From: Chitinophaga pinensis
GTDB lineage: Bacteria; Bacteroidota; Bacteroidia; NS11-12g; UBA9320
Reading direction: 5' to 3'
DNA length: 49,595 nucleotides
Assembly: GCA_945878925.1 (NCBI GenBank)
Contig: CAMDXE010000004.1
Location: forward strand, 1 to 49,595
The position numbers and the translations under genes were made by a program. The number at the start of each line of letters is the position of its first letter. The first letter of the stretch is position 1. This document shows positions 25,742 to 34,043 of the stretch, piece by piece. The notes under the pieces were generated by a model. The model saw only the letters and a list, made by a program, of their open reading frames with translations, ran no database searches and was not told the origin of the DNA.

Positions 25742-26122
25742 ATGGATATTCAAGGAAAACTAGTTATGCTACTGCCACTACAAAGTGGAACGAGTGCCAA
25801 AGGCGAATGGAAAAAGCAAGATGCTATATTAGAAACGGCTGAACAATACCCAAAAAAGGTTTGTATTTCTTTTTGGGGCGATAAAGCCGATGAGTTAAAA
25901 ATTGTAAAAGAAGGGTCTTTAATTAAGGTGCATATTAATATTGAATCGAGAGAATTCAATGGCAAATGGTATACCGATGTAAGGGCTTGGAAAATTGAAG
26001 CTGGCGACAGCTCTGGTAATGCCAACTCATCCACAGGCAACACAACCATTGATAAACCATTTTCGGACCAACCAGCCGATTTAAGTCCTTCGAACGACGC
26101 GGTGGATGATTTGCCTTTTTAA
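25742..26122 (+). CDS. DUF3127 protein, OB-fold-like with SSB-type C-terminal tail
   Basis: 126 residues from ATG 25742. Residues 1-82 match the Bacteroidota DUF3127 family (ILPLQSGTS-type LLPLQSGTSAKGEWKKQD, YPKKVCISFWGDK, IESREFNGKWYTDVRAWKIE). The alternation of strands resembles an OB fold like that of single-stranded DNA-binding protein; this is inference. Residues 83-116 are a Ser/Asn/Thr/Pro-rich disordered linker, and the protein ends DAVDDLPF, very close to the DDDIPF tip by which SSB recruits repair enzymes. The gene follows ung. It may be an auxiliary ssDNA-binding or repair-recruiting protein. The start is set by the promoter ending 7 nt upstream. Confidence 0.88.
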   Translation: MDIQGKLVMLLPLQSGTSAKGEWKKQDAILETAEQYPKKVCISFWGDKADELKIVKEGSLIKVHINIESREFNGKWYTDVRAWKIEAGDSSGNANSSTGNTTIDKPFSDQPADLSPSNDAVDDLPF

Positions 26123-26165
26123 GGCAAGCCGAATAAATAGTTCAATAAAAATTTAAAGTTTTGGG

Positions 26166-26780
26166 CTAATTCAATAGGTTTAGTATTTGGCTCATAAATA
26201 ATGAGAAAAATTCGGGCCTAAGTATTCCTGTAAATACAAATCCAAATATGGCGCCATAAAAATGAGCGTCATGACCCACATTGTCGTTTCCTTTTTTAGC
26301 CATATACTGAGTGTAAATCAGATAGAGTATGCCATATAAGAACGCGGGAATGGGGACGATGGCAAAAAATAATATTTTTTCGAGCGGGGCAAACAACACA
26401 AAGGCAAATACCACCGCCGACACAGCACCCGAAGCACCCACTGCATTATACCAAACGTTATTTTTATGGTCATAAAGCGTTTTTAGGCTAGCAGAGGCTA
26501 TAGCAACAATGTATAGCACGCCATACATAGCCAATCCAAACGGAATATAAGCAGCATAAACTTGTTCGATATAGGAGCCAAATGAAAATAAAACCAACAT
26601 GTTGATGAGCAAATGTGGGACATCGGCGTGAAGTAATGCACTGCTAAATAATCTGTAATATTGCTTTTTGTGCATCACCGAATATGGATTGAAAATTAAT
26701 TTAGCATAGAGAGCGTTATTATTCCAAGCCATAAAAGAAACGGCTGTAGTAATCAAAATAATTAAAAGTGTAAGGTTCAT
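26166..26780 (-). CDS. rhomboid family intramembrane serine protease
   Basis: 204 residues, six predicted transmembrane helices. The catalytic dyad is visible: Ser117 in GASG and His173 in HDAHFYGAIFG; the oxyanion-side HxxxN is His56/Asn60 (HLLIN). It cleaves membrane proteins within or near their transmembrane segments; its substrate is unknown. It converges on the DUF3127 gene and diverges from yfcE, with only 57 nt separating the starts. Confidence 0.92.
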   Translation of the reverse strand: MNLTLLIILITTAVSFMAWNNNALYAKLIFNPYSVMHKKQYYRLFSSALLHADVPHLLINMLVLFSFGSYIEQVYAAYIPFGLAMYGVLYIVAIASASLKTLYDHKNNVWYNAVGASGAVSAVVFAFVLFAPLEKILFFAIVPIPAFLYGILYLIYTQYMAKKGNDNVGHDAHFYGAIFGFVFTGILRPEFFSLFMSQILNLLN

Positions 26781-26837
26781 TCTTAAAATACCAATATTTT
26801 TGAAAGGTTCAAACTTACCTTAAATTTAGAAAAAGAA

Positions 26838-27338
26838 TTGAAAAAAATTGTCCTTTTGTCCGACACTCATGGCCATTTAGATGAACAGATATTGAAATTC
26901 TGCAAAGAGGCTGATGAAATTTGGCATGCGGGCGATTGGGGACCAAACGTTAGTGAGGGCCTTATGGATTTGAAAATAACCTTACGAGGCGTTTATGGTA
27001 ATATTGACGATGCATTGCTGCGCTTAATTTATCCAGAAAACAATATCTTTACATGCGAAGGAGTTAAGGTTATGATCAAACATATTGGAGGATATCCGGG
27101 CCATTATGCTGCTGGAGTAAAGATAAAATTGGCTGAGGAAATACCCGCTATATTTATAAGTGGGCATTCGCATATATTAAAGGTAATGCGCGATTCATCG
27201 CATCGTAATTTGCTTCATATAAATCCTGGAGCAGCTGGGGTTCATGGGTTTCATAAAGTAAGAACGATGGTTAATTTTAAAATTGATAATGGCAAGGTTT
27301 TTGATATGAATGTGATTGAACTTGGAGCAAGGGCATAG
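26838..27338 (+). CDS. YfcE-family metallophosphoesterase
   Basis: 166 residues, calcineurin-like phosphodiesterase fold. Metal-binding motifs appear in order: SDTHGH (8-13), AGDWG (about 36-40), YGNIDD (about 56-61), HIGGYPGHY and SGHSH (about 111-115). The family hydrolyses phosphodiesters such as bis-p-nitrophenyl phosphate in vitro; the natural substrate is uncertain. The start is TTG at 26838, directly before the KKIVLLSDTH strand; no ATG is near. A TATTTTTG box lies at 26795-26802. The stop is 22 nt before the PorE-like gene. Confidence 0.93.
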   Translation: MKKIVLLSDTHGHLDEQILKFCKEADEIWHAGDWGPNVSEGLMDLKITLRGVYGNIDDALLRLIYPENNIFTCEGVKVMIKHIGGYPGHYAAGVKIKLAEEIPAIFISGHSHILKVMRDSSHRNLLHINPGAAGVHGFHKVRTMVNFKIDNGKVFDMNVIELGARA

Positions 27339-27360
27339 TACAAATAAAAGATTTGATTAA

Positions 27361-29286
27361 ATGAAGACACAAAAAATGAGAATAATAAAAGTGCTTGTGA
27401 TAATCCTCTGGATTCAAGGATTAAGCTTTGCGCAACCTTTGCCCGATGGCATATCGAAAAATAAAAAAGCAGTAGAATTTTTTGATAAAGCCATGCAGTT
27501 TTACGAACAGCGCGAATACAACCAAGCCTTAAATTTATTAAATATAGCCATTGACAAAGATCCAAACTATTTGGATGCCAACGATTTGGTGGGGCAAGTA
27601 TACATGGAGATGGGCGAATTTGTCGCCGCCGAAAAAATGTATTTAAAAATTATTAAGCTTAATGCCGATTATTGGCTGGCATATTACCAATTGGCCGAAG
27701 TAAGTTTCGATCAAATGAATTATAATACTGCTGAGATTTGGTATAAAAAGTTTTTATCTTATAAACTGCTGCCGGAAAAAGAGGAAGCCGAAGCCAAAAA
27801 ACAAATTGCAAGTTGCCAGTATGCAGCTAAAGCACTCAAAAATCCTGTACCGTTTAGTCCTGTAAATTTAGGTTCAGGAGTCAATTCAATTTTAAGCGAA
27901 TATTTCCCAACGCTAACGGCCGATGAGCAAACCATGTTTTTTACATGTATGGATTTTAGAAGCCAGGAAGATTTTTTAATTTCAACCTTTGTTGATGGAA
28001 AATGGACGGATGCCATAAATATGGGTCCCCCAATTAATTCACCAGAAAATGAGGGAGCTTCAACAACCTCGGCCGATGGCCAATATTTATTTTTTACAGC
28101 CTGTCAGAATCCTAAAAATTTAGGATCCTGCGATTTATGGCTAACCTTTGTTAAAGGGGATAAATGGCAAGCGGCCATGCACATGCCCGACAACGTCAAT
28201 TCGAAATACAAAGAAACCCAGCCATCGTTGAGTGCCGATGGCAAAACACTCTATTTTGCAAGCAACCGTCCAGGAGGCTATGGCGATATGGATATTTGGA
28301 AAACCACCTTTGAAAAAAACGGATGGACCAATCCTGTAAATTTGGGCCCCACCATAAACACACCCTTTGATGACGAATGCCCCTTTATTCACCAAGATGG
28401 AAAAAGCTTGTATTTTGCCTCCGATGGATGGCCAGGCATGGGAGGGCGCGATTTGTTTCGATCGCAATTAAATGAAAATGGAGTTTGGCAGGAGCCCGAA
28501 AATTTGGGTTATCCTGTAAATACAGTTGGCAACGAAGAAGGACTGATAGTAAACCGATCGGGAACGATGGGATATTTTTCGAGCGATAAAAAAACAAATC
28601 CAGGACATTTAGGGCGAGTGGATATCTACAGTTTTTTACTTCCCGAAAACGCCAAGCCGGGACTAGCAAGTTATGTGAAAGGAAAAGTTTACGATGCCGA
28701 TACTAAAGCAATTGTTTCAACAAAGGTTATTATTGAACTTACAGATTTAAGCACGTCCACCTTGGCTGGTTTTTGCAAAGCGAATGATAAAACCGGAAAG
28801 TTTTTAATGGTCATTCCAGGCAATAAAAATTATGCCATGAATGTTGCAGCTGATGGGTATCTTTTTTATTCCGAAAATTTTGCAATCAAAAACAATCCAT
28901 CTTCAGATCCATACTTAGTGGATGTGCCCCTTAAAAAAATTCGTGTAGGCCAAACGGTGCCACTCTACAATATTTTATTTGATGTAAATAAATTTGAAAT
29001 CAAAGCAGAATCGAATGCCGAACTCGAACGTCTTTTGAATCTGCTAAAAACCAATAGCGCATTGAAAGTAGAAATTGGTGGACATACCGACAATTCGGGC
29101 ACCGAAACCCTTAACCTTTCGCTTTCTAAAAACAGAGCAAAAGCTGTACAGGATTGGTTAATAAGCAAAGGCATTACGGCAAATCGTCTAACCTTTAAAG
29201 GCTATGGATCGTCCATCGAAATAATGCCAAATACATCCGACGAAGGAAAGCGCAAAAACAGGAGAACTGAAATTAAAATTTTATAA
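27361..29286 (+). CDS. PorE-like protein: TPR, WD40/PD40 propeller, carboxypeptidase-regulatory and OmpA domains
   Basis: 641 residues. Signal peptide 1-24 (ends SFAQ), TPR repeats about 33-155, PD40/WD40-like beta-propeller blades about 165-430 (each with the TLYFASNRPGGYGDMDIW type of motif), a carboxypeptidase-regulatory/CNA-like sandwich about 435-525, and a C-terminal OmpA domain about 535-641 with GHTD and NRRTEIKIL for peptidoglycan binding. This order is the architecture of PorE, the periplasmic T9SS component of Porphyromonas. Many Bacteroidota have several such paralogues, so the identity as the essential PorE is not certain. The genome clearly uses T9SS, as the cargo proteins upstream show. 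Confidence 0.88.
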   Translation: MKTQKMRIIKVLVIILWIQGLSFAQPLPDGISKNKKAVEFFDKAMQFYEQREYNQALNLLNIAIDKDPNYLDANDLVGQVYMEMGEFVAAEKMYLKIIKLNADYWLAYYQLAEVSFDQMNYNTAEIWYKKFLSYKLLPEKEEAEAKKQIASCQYAAKALKNPVPFSPVNLGSGVNSILSEYFPTLTADEQTMFFTCMDFRSQEDFLISTFVDGKWTDAINMGPPINSPENEGASTTSADGQYLFFTACQNPKNLGSCDLWLTFVKGDKWQAAMHMPDNVNSKYKETQPSLSADGKTLYFASNRPGGYGDMDIWKTTFEKNGWTNPVNLGPTINTPFDDECPFIHQDGKSLYFASDGWPGMGGRDLFRSQLNENGVWQEPENLGYPVNTVGNEEGLIVNRSGTMGYFSSDKKTNPGHLGRVDIYSFLLPENAKPGLASYVKGKVYDADTKAIVSTKVIIELTDLSTSTLAGFCKANDKTGKFLMVIPGNKNYAMNVAADGYLFYSENFAIKNNPSSDPYLVDVPLKKIRVGQTVPLYNILFDVNKFEIKAESNAELERLLNLLKTNSALKVEIGGHTDNSGTETLNLSLSKNRAKAVQDWLISKGITANRLTFKGYGSSIEIMPNTSDEGKRKNRRTEIKIL

Positions 29287-29306
29287 AATTTAACTTAATA
29301 AACAAA

Positions 29307-29337
29307 TTTGAAAGGCGTTTAAAAATTTGTAAATTTG
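29307..29337 (+). promoter_or_regulatory. promoter of the 51-residue membrane peptide gene
   Basis: TTTG (29307-29310), 19-nt spacer, TAAATTTG (29330-29337): exact TTTG-N19-TAnnTTTG. The -7 box ends 14 nt before the ATG at 29351. It supports the small gene as a separately transcribed unit. Confidence 0.75.
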
Positions 29338-29350
29338 CCCAAAAATTACC

Positions 29351-29506
29351 ATGACTGAGAAAAGAAAATATGTTGGCTTTTATTGGGGTTTGACCCTTGT
29401 TTCATTTGCTGCACTTATGTTGTTTTTAGTGTTTTTGCCAGGAGGTTTTTGGCTAGGATGTCCTACTTTTTTTGGCGGCCTAGTGTTGGCAATGGATTGG
29501 GTGTAA
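29351..29506 (+). CDS. 51-residue hydrophobic membrane peptide
   Basis: ATG 29351, TAA 29504-29506. Sequence begins MTEKRKYVGFYWGLTLVSFA, followed by two hydrophobic stretches separated by LPGGFWLGCP, ending FGGLVLAMDWV. It may form a helical hairpin in the inner membrane. It has its own consensus promoter just upstream, unlike most short frames in the window. I do not recognise a family; the Lys/Arg-rich start and short loop fit a small membrane peptide. Confidence 0.75.
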   Translation: MTEKRKYVGFYWGLTLVSFAALMLFLVFLPGGFWLGCPTFFGGLVLAMDWV

Positions 29507-29536
29507 GCTAAACCTAATCTTTAAAAATTAAATTTT

Positions 29537-29983
29537 CTATTTTAAAAACAAAGGTTTCAAGCAATTCCAAAGCTTCGATTTGAGCACTGGATTGTTAATG
29601 ATATCTTGTAGTGCATCCAACGCAATTATTGTGGCATCCTTTATTATTTTTGGGCTATATTTCTCCATCGCATCGTATTCAATTCCCCATAATAATAGGG
29701 TTCCAGATTTGCCCTTAATTTGATCGTTTATGGCATCTGAATCTTTAAGGATATTGAGTTCAACATCGGTTGACGAAAGGCCTATCGAAGCATATATTTT
29801 TCTTAGAAATTCGGTTTCAGCGCTTGTGCATTCACTTTTTAAAAATAAAATTAAAGTTGGAGCATTAAGCCTAACTTGGTCAATTTCGAGAGAATTAATT
29901 GGTTTTTCAATTGGAATAATTAAGGTGTCAAATAAGCTATATAAGGCTTCGGGTTCTATATTCATAAAGGCATTGTTTGGCAT
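29537..29983 (-). CDS. conserved-looking cytoplasmic protein of unknown function
   Basis: 148 residues from ATG 29983 (MPNNAFMNIEPEAL). The frame runs back to 30076 but that would overlap the divergent ilvE coding region, so the later start is preferred. No signal peptide. The pattern of a hydrophobic strand (TLILFLK), an amphipathic helix (AETEFLRKIYASIGL), a second strand, and later TLLLWGIEYDA resembles Rossmann-like/uracil-glycosylase-like small proteins of Bacteroidota, possibly a HolD-type clamp-loader relative; this is a guess only. It converges with the 51-residue gene 30 nt away. Confidence 0.62.
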   Translation of the reverse strand: MPNNAFMNIEPEALYSLFDTLIIPIEKPINSLEIDQVRLNAPTLILFLKSECTSAETEFLRKIYASIGLSSTDVELNILKDSDAINDQIKGKSGTLLLWGIEYDAMEKYSPKIIKDATIIALDALQDIINNPVLKSKLWNCLKPLFLK

Positions 29984-30029
29984 GCAAATTAAGTAGAAAT
30001 TGCGCCACAAATACACACCTAAAAAATTA

Positions 30030-31085
30030 ATGATCGATATACACATAAATCCAGTTATACAGTCAAGGTTTAACACGGTAGATTTTTCTAATTTGGTATT
30101 TGGAAAGGAATTTTCGGATCATATATTCATTGCCGATTTTGATGGAAATTCGTGGGGCAATTATAGAATACAACCCTATGGCCCAATACCATTAAGTCCA
30201 TCCTTGTCGTGCATGCATTATGGCCAAGCCATTTTTGAAGGGATGAAAGCGTTTAGGACTGAAAAAAATGAGATACAAATTTTTCGACCACTCGATAATC
30301 TAAGGCGAATGAATCAAAGCGCCGAAAGAATGTGTATGCCTTTTATTCCAGAAGAAATGTTTATGGAAGGTTTAAAAGCCTTGTGTCGAATCGACCAAAA
30401 GTGGGTTTCGTCGCTCAACGACAATGCCCTGTATTTACGCCCTTTTTTAATTGCCTCCGACGATTCGCTTGGCATAAGACCCTCTCAAAATTATATGTTC
30501 ATGATTTATGGATGTGCTGTAGGTGGGTATTACTCCGAACCATTAAAAGTAAAAGTTGAAACCCATTATGTGCGCTCATGCCAAGGCGGCGTTGGCGAAG
30601 CCAAAACAGCGGGTAATTATGCAGCGGCACTATATGCCACTCAAATAGCTCAAAAGGAAGGCTACCATCAGGTATTGTGGACCGATGCTTTCGAACATAA
30701 ATACCTAGAAGAATTAGGAAGTTCTAATCTTTTTATCCGCATAGGTAAAACGCTGATTACACCCTCAACTACTGGAACTGTTTTGAAAGGAGTTACCCGC
30801 GATTCGGTTATAAAACTAGCACAAAATTTGGGATATGCGGTCGAAGAAAGAGCTGTATCCATTGATGAAGTTTTGGCATGGAATAGCCAAGGCAAATTAG
30901 ATGAATTATTCGCCACAGGAACTGCAGCGTCTATTATTGGCATTGCTCAATTAGATTATAAAGAAACTACCATTTGCATAGCACCCAAAGAAAATTCATT
31001 GGCCAAAATCCTCAATTCGAAACTCGATAATATTAAGCGATCAAAAGAAGAGGATATTTTTGGGTGGAATGAAAAAGTAATATGA
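30030..31085 (+). CDS. ilvE: branched-chain amino acid aminotransferase
   Basis: 351 residues, fold-type IV PLP enzyme interconverting Leu/Ile/Val and their 2-keto acids with glutamate/2-oxoglutarate. PLP lysine is Lys192 in GEAKTAGNYAAA. Other signatures: ALYLRPFLIASD, LEELGSSNLFI, and the GTAASI phosphate-binding loop. The start is ATG 30030; an upstream TTG (30000) is unlikely. This is the longer (group II, about 355 residue) BCAT type. It has no biosynthetic ilv or leu neighbours here. Confidence 0.95.
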   Translation: MIDIHINPVIQSRFNTVDFSNLVFGKEFSDHIFIADFDGNSWGNYRIQPYGPIPLSPSLSCMHYGQAIFEGMKAFRTEKNEIQIFRPLDNLRRMNQSAERMCMPFIPEEMFMEGLKALCRIDQKWVSSLNDNALYLRPFLIASDDSLGIRPSQNYMFMIYGCAVGGYYSEPLKVKVETHYVRSCQGGVGEAKTAGNYAAALYATQIAQKEGYHQVLWTDAFEHKYLEELGSSNLFIRIGKTLITPSTTGTVLKGVTRDSVIKLAQNLGYAVEERAVSIDEVLAWNSQGKLDELFATGTAASIIGIAQLDYKETTICIAPKENSLAKILNSKLDNIKRSKEEDIFGWNEKVI

Positions 31086-31108
31086 GAAAACAGTGGCCTA
31101 TTTAGGGT

Positions 31109-31579
31109 TTACCAAGTATGATCAATTATTATTTTCCAGCCATCAGGCTTTTGTTTCATTATTAGTGAAAAATTTCCACCAACGCTGCTCTCTTTTGTAA
31201 TTAACCAGTTGCCATAAACTTGAGCGATGCTATCCGACAATGGTTTGACAATTAGATTATTAAACTGTAAGGATCCCATTTCCTTTTTTGTTGGATAATA
31301 CTTTATGTATGTTTTTAGCACATTATCCCAACCCAGTGTCCTTCCTTTTTTAGTTATAAATTGTAGAGAATCGGAAACGTCGTATCCCTGCATAAATCCT
31401 TTAATATCGGCCTTGTTCCAAGCAATAACCTGACGGTTAAAAACCTCTGTGATTTTGGCGCATGGATCGTTTTGATGGGCTTTATTATTTGATTGACATG
31501 AAAATAATGTAAAAATTAGGCATAGAAGTATCAAAATACTAAAATTAAATTTACGATTTATGAGGTGTAATTTTATCAT
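31109..31579 (-). CDS. lipoprotein with DUF4440/NTF2-like domain
   Basis: 156 residues. The signal peptide ends in the lipobox LFSC (Cys28). The mature domain has the NTF2/DUF4440 pattern: an N-terminal helix with VIAWNKADIKGFMQGY, SDSLQFITKKGRTLGWDNVLKTY, and the closing beta sheet (VYGNWLITKESSVGGNFSL, GWKIIIDHTW). Such cone-shaped proteins bind small ligands or act as enzymes; no catalytic residue can be assigned. It converges on ilvE across 23 nt. An imperfect box TATTTTTA lies upstream. Confidence 0.85.
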   Translation of the reverse strand: MIKLHLINRKFNFSILILLCLIFTLFSCQSNNKAHQNDPCAKITEVFNRQVIAWNKADIKGFMQGYDVSDSLQFITKKGRTLGWDNVLKTYIKYYPTKKEMGSLQFNNLIVKPLSDSIAQVYGNWLITKESSVGGNFSLIMKQKPDGWKIIIDHTW

Positions 31580-31630
31580 GATTTAAAATATGGCTGTAAA
31601 AATACATGAACCTTTCTCGTTTTGTTGCTA

Positions 31631-31660
31631 TTGTTTTTTTATGCAAAAGAAGTATGTTTG
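31631..31660 (+). promoter_or_regulatory. promoter of the tandem-OmpA gene
   Basis: TTG (31631-31633), 19-nt spacer, TATGTTTG (31653-31660). The -33 box has three of the four consensus bases (ATTG). The -7 box ends 16 nt before the ATG at 31676. Confidence 0.6.
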
Positions 31661-31675
31661 GTTTTTTAATACATA

Positions 31676-32746
31676 ATGCAAAGAATTGGTTTAATAGCAC
31701 TATTGCTTTTGGGTATTGGGCCCAAGCTTATTGCACAGGATCAGCAACAGCATGTTTTTAATATTTATTTTAAAACCAATTCGGATATTACCACCTCCGA
31801 ATCTATGAATGCCATTCGGCACGAATTATTAACGATAGGGCCTCAAAATATTCGTGAAATTAAATTAAGAGGCCATGCCGATTCTGATGCCAACGATTCG
31901 TTTAATAGAGAGCTTTCGCATCGAAGGGTCCTCAATTCGCTTAAGTATTTTATGACTCAAGGTGTGCCCGAACGGCTCATTAATTTTGAATCTTTTGGCG
32001 AAGCAAATCCAGTTTCGGAATTGAAATCGATGAACCGAAGGGTCGAAATTACCATAGTGTATGAGTTTGGGGTAGTGCCAAGCAATTTAGGACTTAAAAA
32101 GTTTTGGGTATTTGGGCGAGTTTCAAATTTTAACACAGGCCGAACCCTAGCTTGTGCCTATGTTATGGAGGAACAGAATTTAAATGTGTTTCAAAAAACC
32201 ATGGCCGATGGCAAATTTTATTTTACCACACCAACTGCTAAAAGTTTTTCAATAACATTTTCTAAAGAAGGATTTTTGAGTGCAACCATACAGGTTAATC
32301 AAGCCCATTATTTAAAGGCTAAAAATGATACGGTTTACCTCGATATAAAAATGAAACCGATTGAGGTTATCGAAAAGATAGTGTTCGACAACATATTCTT
32401 TTACTCCGATTCGGATTCATTAAAGCCTGAGAGTAAACCTGACTTAGATAAGTTGATGGCCATATTAAAAGCCGATAAAAATTTATTTGTCGAAATTCAA
32501 GGGCACATGAATTGCCCGCGTTCGCGCCCATTAAATATTTATCAAAAACGATATAACCATGAGTTGTCGCATAAGCGCGCCAAAACCATTTATCGCTATT
32601 TAATTAACCGAGGAATCCCAAGAGATCAACTTACTTTTAAAGGCATGAGCAACGAAAATATGATTTATCCTGAGCCAAAGAACGAATTGGAGGCGGATAA
32701 AAACAAGAGAGTGGAAGTATGGAAATTAAAAATTGTTGAAAAATAA
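31676..32746 (+). CDS. envelope protein with two OmpA-like domains around a carboxypeptidase-regulatory-like linker
   Basis: 356 residues. Signal peptide 1-20 (ends LIAQ). An N-terminal OmpA-like domain (about 27-130) keeps the acidic residue in RGHADSDAND and the NRRVEI helix end. The middle (about 140-225) looks like a CRD/CNA-B sandwich (FWVFGRVSNFNTGRTLACAYV, MADGKFYFTT). A second OmpA-like domain (about 230-356) ends NKRVEVWKL but reads IQGHMNCPRS where GHTD is usual, so the Asp that contacts diaminopimelate seems lost. It lies 2.4 kb from the PorE-like gene. It may crosslink envelope layers, but the function is unknown. Confidence 0.85.
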   Translation: MQRIGLIALLLLGIGPKLIAQDQQQHVFNIYFKTNSDITTSESMNAIRHELLTIGPQNIREIKLRGHADSDANDSFNRELSHRRVLNSLKYFMTQGVPERLINFESFGEANPVSELKSMNRRVEITIVYEFGVVPSNLGLKKFWVFGRVSNFNTGRTLACAYVMEEQNLNVFQKTMADGKFYFTTPTAKSFSITFSKEGFLSATIQVNQAHYLKAKNDTVYLDIKMKPIEVIEKIVFDNIFFYSDSDSLKPESKPDLDKLMAILKADKNLFVEIQGHMNCPRSRPLNIYQKRYNHELSHKRAKTIYRYLINRGIPRDQLTFKGMSNENMIYPEPKNELEADKNKRVEVWKLKIVEK

Positions 32747-32775
32747 GGGATTAACTCAAGTTTTTCGGGCTACCC

Positions 32776-34005
32776 TTAATCCACTTCATAATAATCCAAA
32801 TCTTTTTCAAAGGTCTCTTCAATGGTACTTGCCGAATAAAATGCAGCGGCCAAAACCACAATACCAACGGCAATACCCGCCCCTAAAATTCCAAACGAAC
32901 CCGATTTAAAATAATTGAAGGCCGTGGTTACTACCACTGTAGCGCCTCTCACAAAATTAGGAATCGTGGTGGTGGTAGTGGCTCGGAGGTTGGTACCAAA
33001 TTGTTCGGAGGCTGTAGTTACAAATACCGACCAATATCCATTCGGTATACCAATAACTAACAGTATAAAGTAAAACCAAGGCGCTGTAACCCCCGATGAC
33101 AAAAAGAACCAAGTTAAGGTAAGGGTTAATAATGCTAAGGAAATGAGCAATGCTTTTTTGCGCGATTTTATATACTGGCTTAGTATTCCGGTAAGAAATG
33201 CACCAACTGATGCTCCAATATAGTGATACATAACGGCTTTGCCTCCTACGATAGTACCTGAAATATTTAAGCCATCCGACGAGGCAAATTCAGGTGCAAG
33301 CGTTATCAAAATGCCTATAATATACCATACAGGTACCCCAATTAATATGCATTTAATATATTTAACAAACCGTTTTCGCTGGGTGAATAAACTTATAAAG
33401 CTGCCCTTTTTTACGTGGCTTTCTTTTAATTTGGTATACATGCCCGATTCGTACATGATTAAGCGCAAAACCAATAACATTAAGCCCATACCTCCGCCAA
33501 AATAATAGGCAATGCGCCAATCAAAAATATCGGCCACAAAAAATCCAGCGACAGCCCCTGCAATACCAATTCCCGATACAATGGTGGTGCCGTAACCTCG
33601 TTTTTCTTGGCTCATAACTTCGGATACTAAAGTTATACCAATGCCTAATTCCCCTGCCAAACCAACGCCTGCAAAAAAGCGACACAAGTAATACTCTGTT
33701 AATGTATGAACCATGCCGTTTAAAATATTGGCAACAGAATAGAGCATAATGGTTAAAAACAAAACCGATAAACGCCCTCTTTTGTCGCCCAAAACTCCCC
33801 AAATTATGCCCCCAATGAGCATTCCTATCATTTGAATATTTAATAGGTTGAGTCCGGTGGTAGTCAATTCGTCGCCGCTGAGGCCTAGTGATTTTAAACT
33901 TGGTACCCTAACAATACTAAAAAGGATAAGATCGTATACATCTACAAAGTAGCCTAAAGCAGCTACGATTACAGCAACATTGAGAATTTTTTGTTGGGGT
34001 TTCAT
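32776..34005 (-). CDS. MFS transporter
   Basis: 409 residues, about 12 transmembrane helices. The loop 2-3 motif is GDKRGRLSV, and motif RFFAGVGLAGELGIG resembles the sugar/organic-acid porter group (SP/AAHS-like). The Asp pair in TM1 (GYFVDVYDLILF) is typical of the aromatic acid:H+ and metabolite symporters. The substrate cannot be assigned. It lies 38 nt downstream of the methyltransferase gene, so may be cotranscribed with it, and converges with the OmpA gene. Confidence 0.88.
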   Translation of the reverse strand: MKPQQKILNVAVIVAALGYFVDVYDLILFSIVRVPSLKSLGLSGDELTTTGLNLLNIQMIGMLIGGIIWGVLGDKRGRLSVLFLTIMLYSVANILNGMVHTLTEYYLCRFFAGVGLAGELGIGITLVSEVMSQEKRGYGTTIVSGIGIAGAVAGFFVADIFDWRIAYYFGGGMGLMLLVLRLIMYESGMYTKLKESHVKKGSFISLFTQRKRFVKYIKCILIGVPVWYIIGILITLAPEFASSDGLNISGTIVGGKAVMYHYIGASVGAFLTGILSQYIKSRKKALLISLALLTLTLTWFFLSSGVTAPWFYFILLVIGIPNGYWSVFVTTASEQFGTNLRATTTTTIPNFVRGATVVVTTAFNYFKSGSFGILGAGIAVGIVVLAAAFYSASTIEETFEKDLDYYEVD

Positions 34006-34043
34006 CGGCCGCTAAAATAATTTTTTTAGCAGTATAAAAAAAA

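Noticed and set aside
29984-30076. N-terminal extension of the unknown protein before ilvE
   Set aside because: It would overlap the divergent ilvE start by 47 nt; the later ATG gives a plausible N-terminus.
31589-31675. 28-codon ATG frame before the tandem-OmpA gene
   Set aside because: Short, Cys/Phe-rich, and covers the promoter of the OmpA gene, so it is unlikely to be translated.
32746-32782. Inverted repeat GGATTAA/TTAATCC between convergent OmpA and MFS genes
   Set aside because: Only 7 bp with a 21-nt loop and no T-run; not a convincing terminator.
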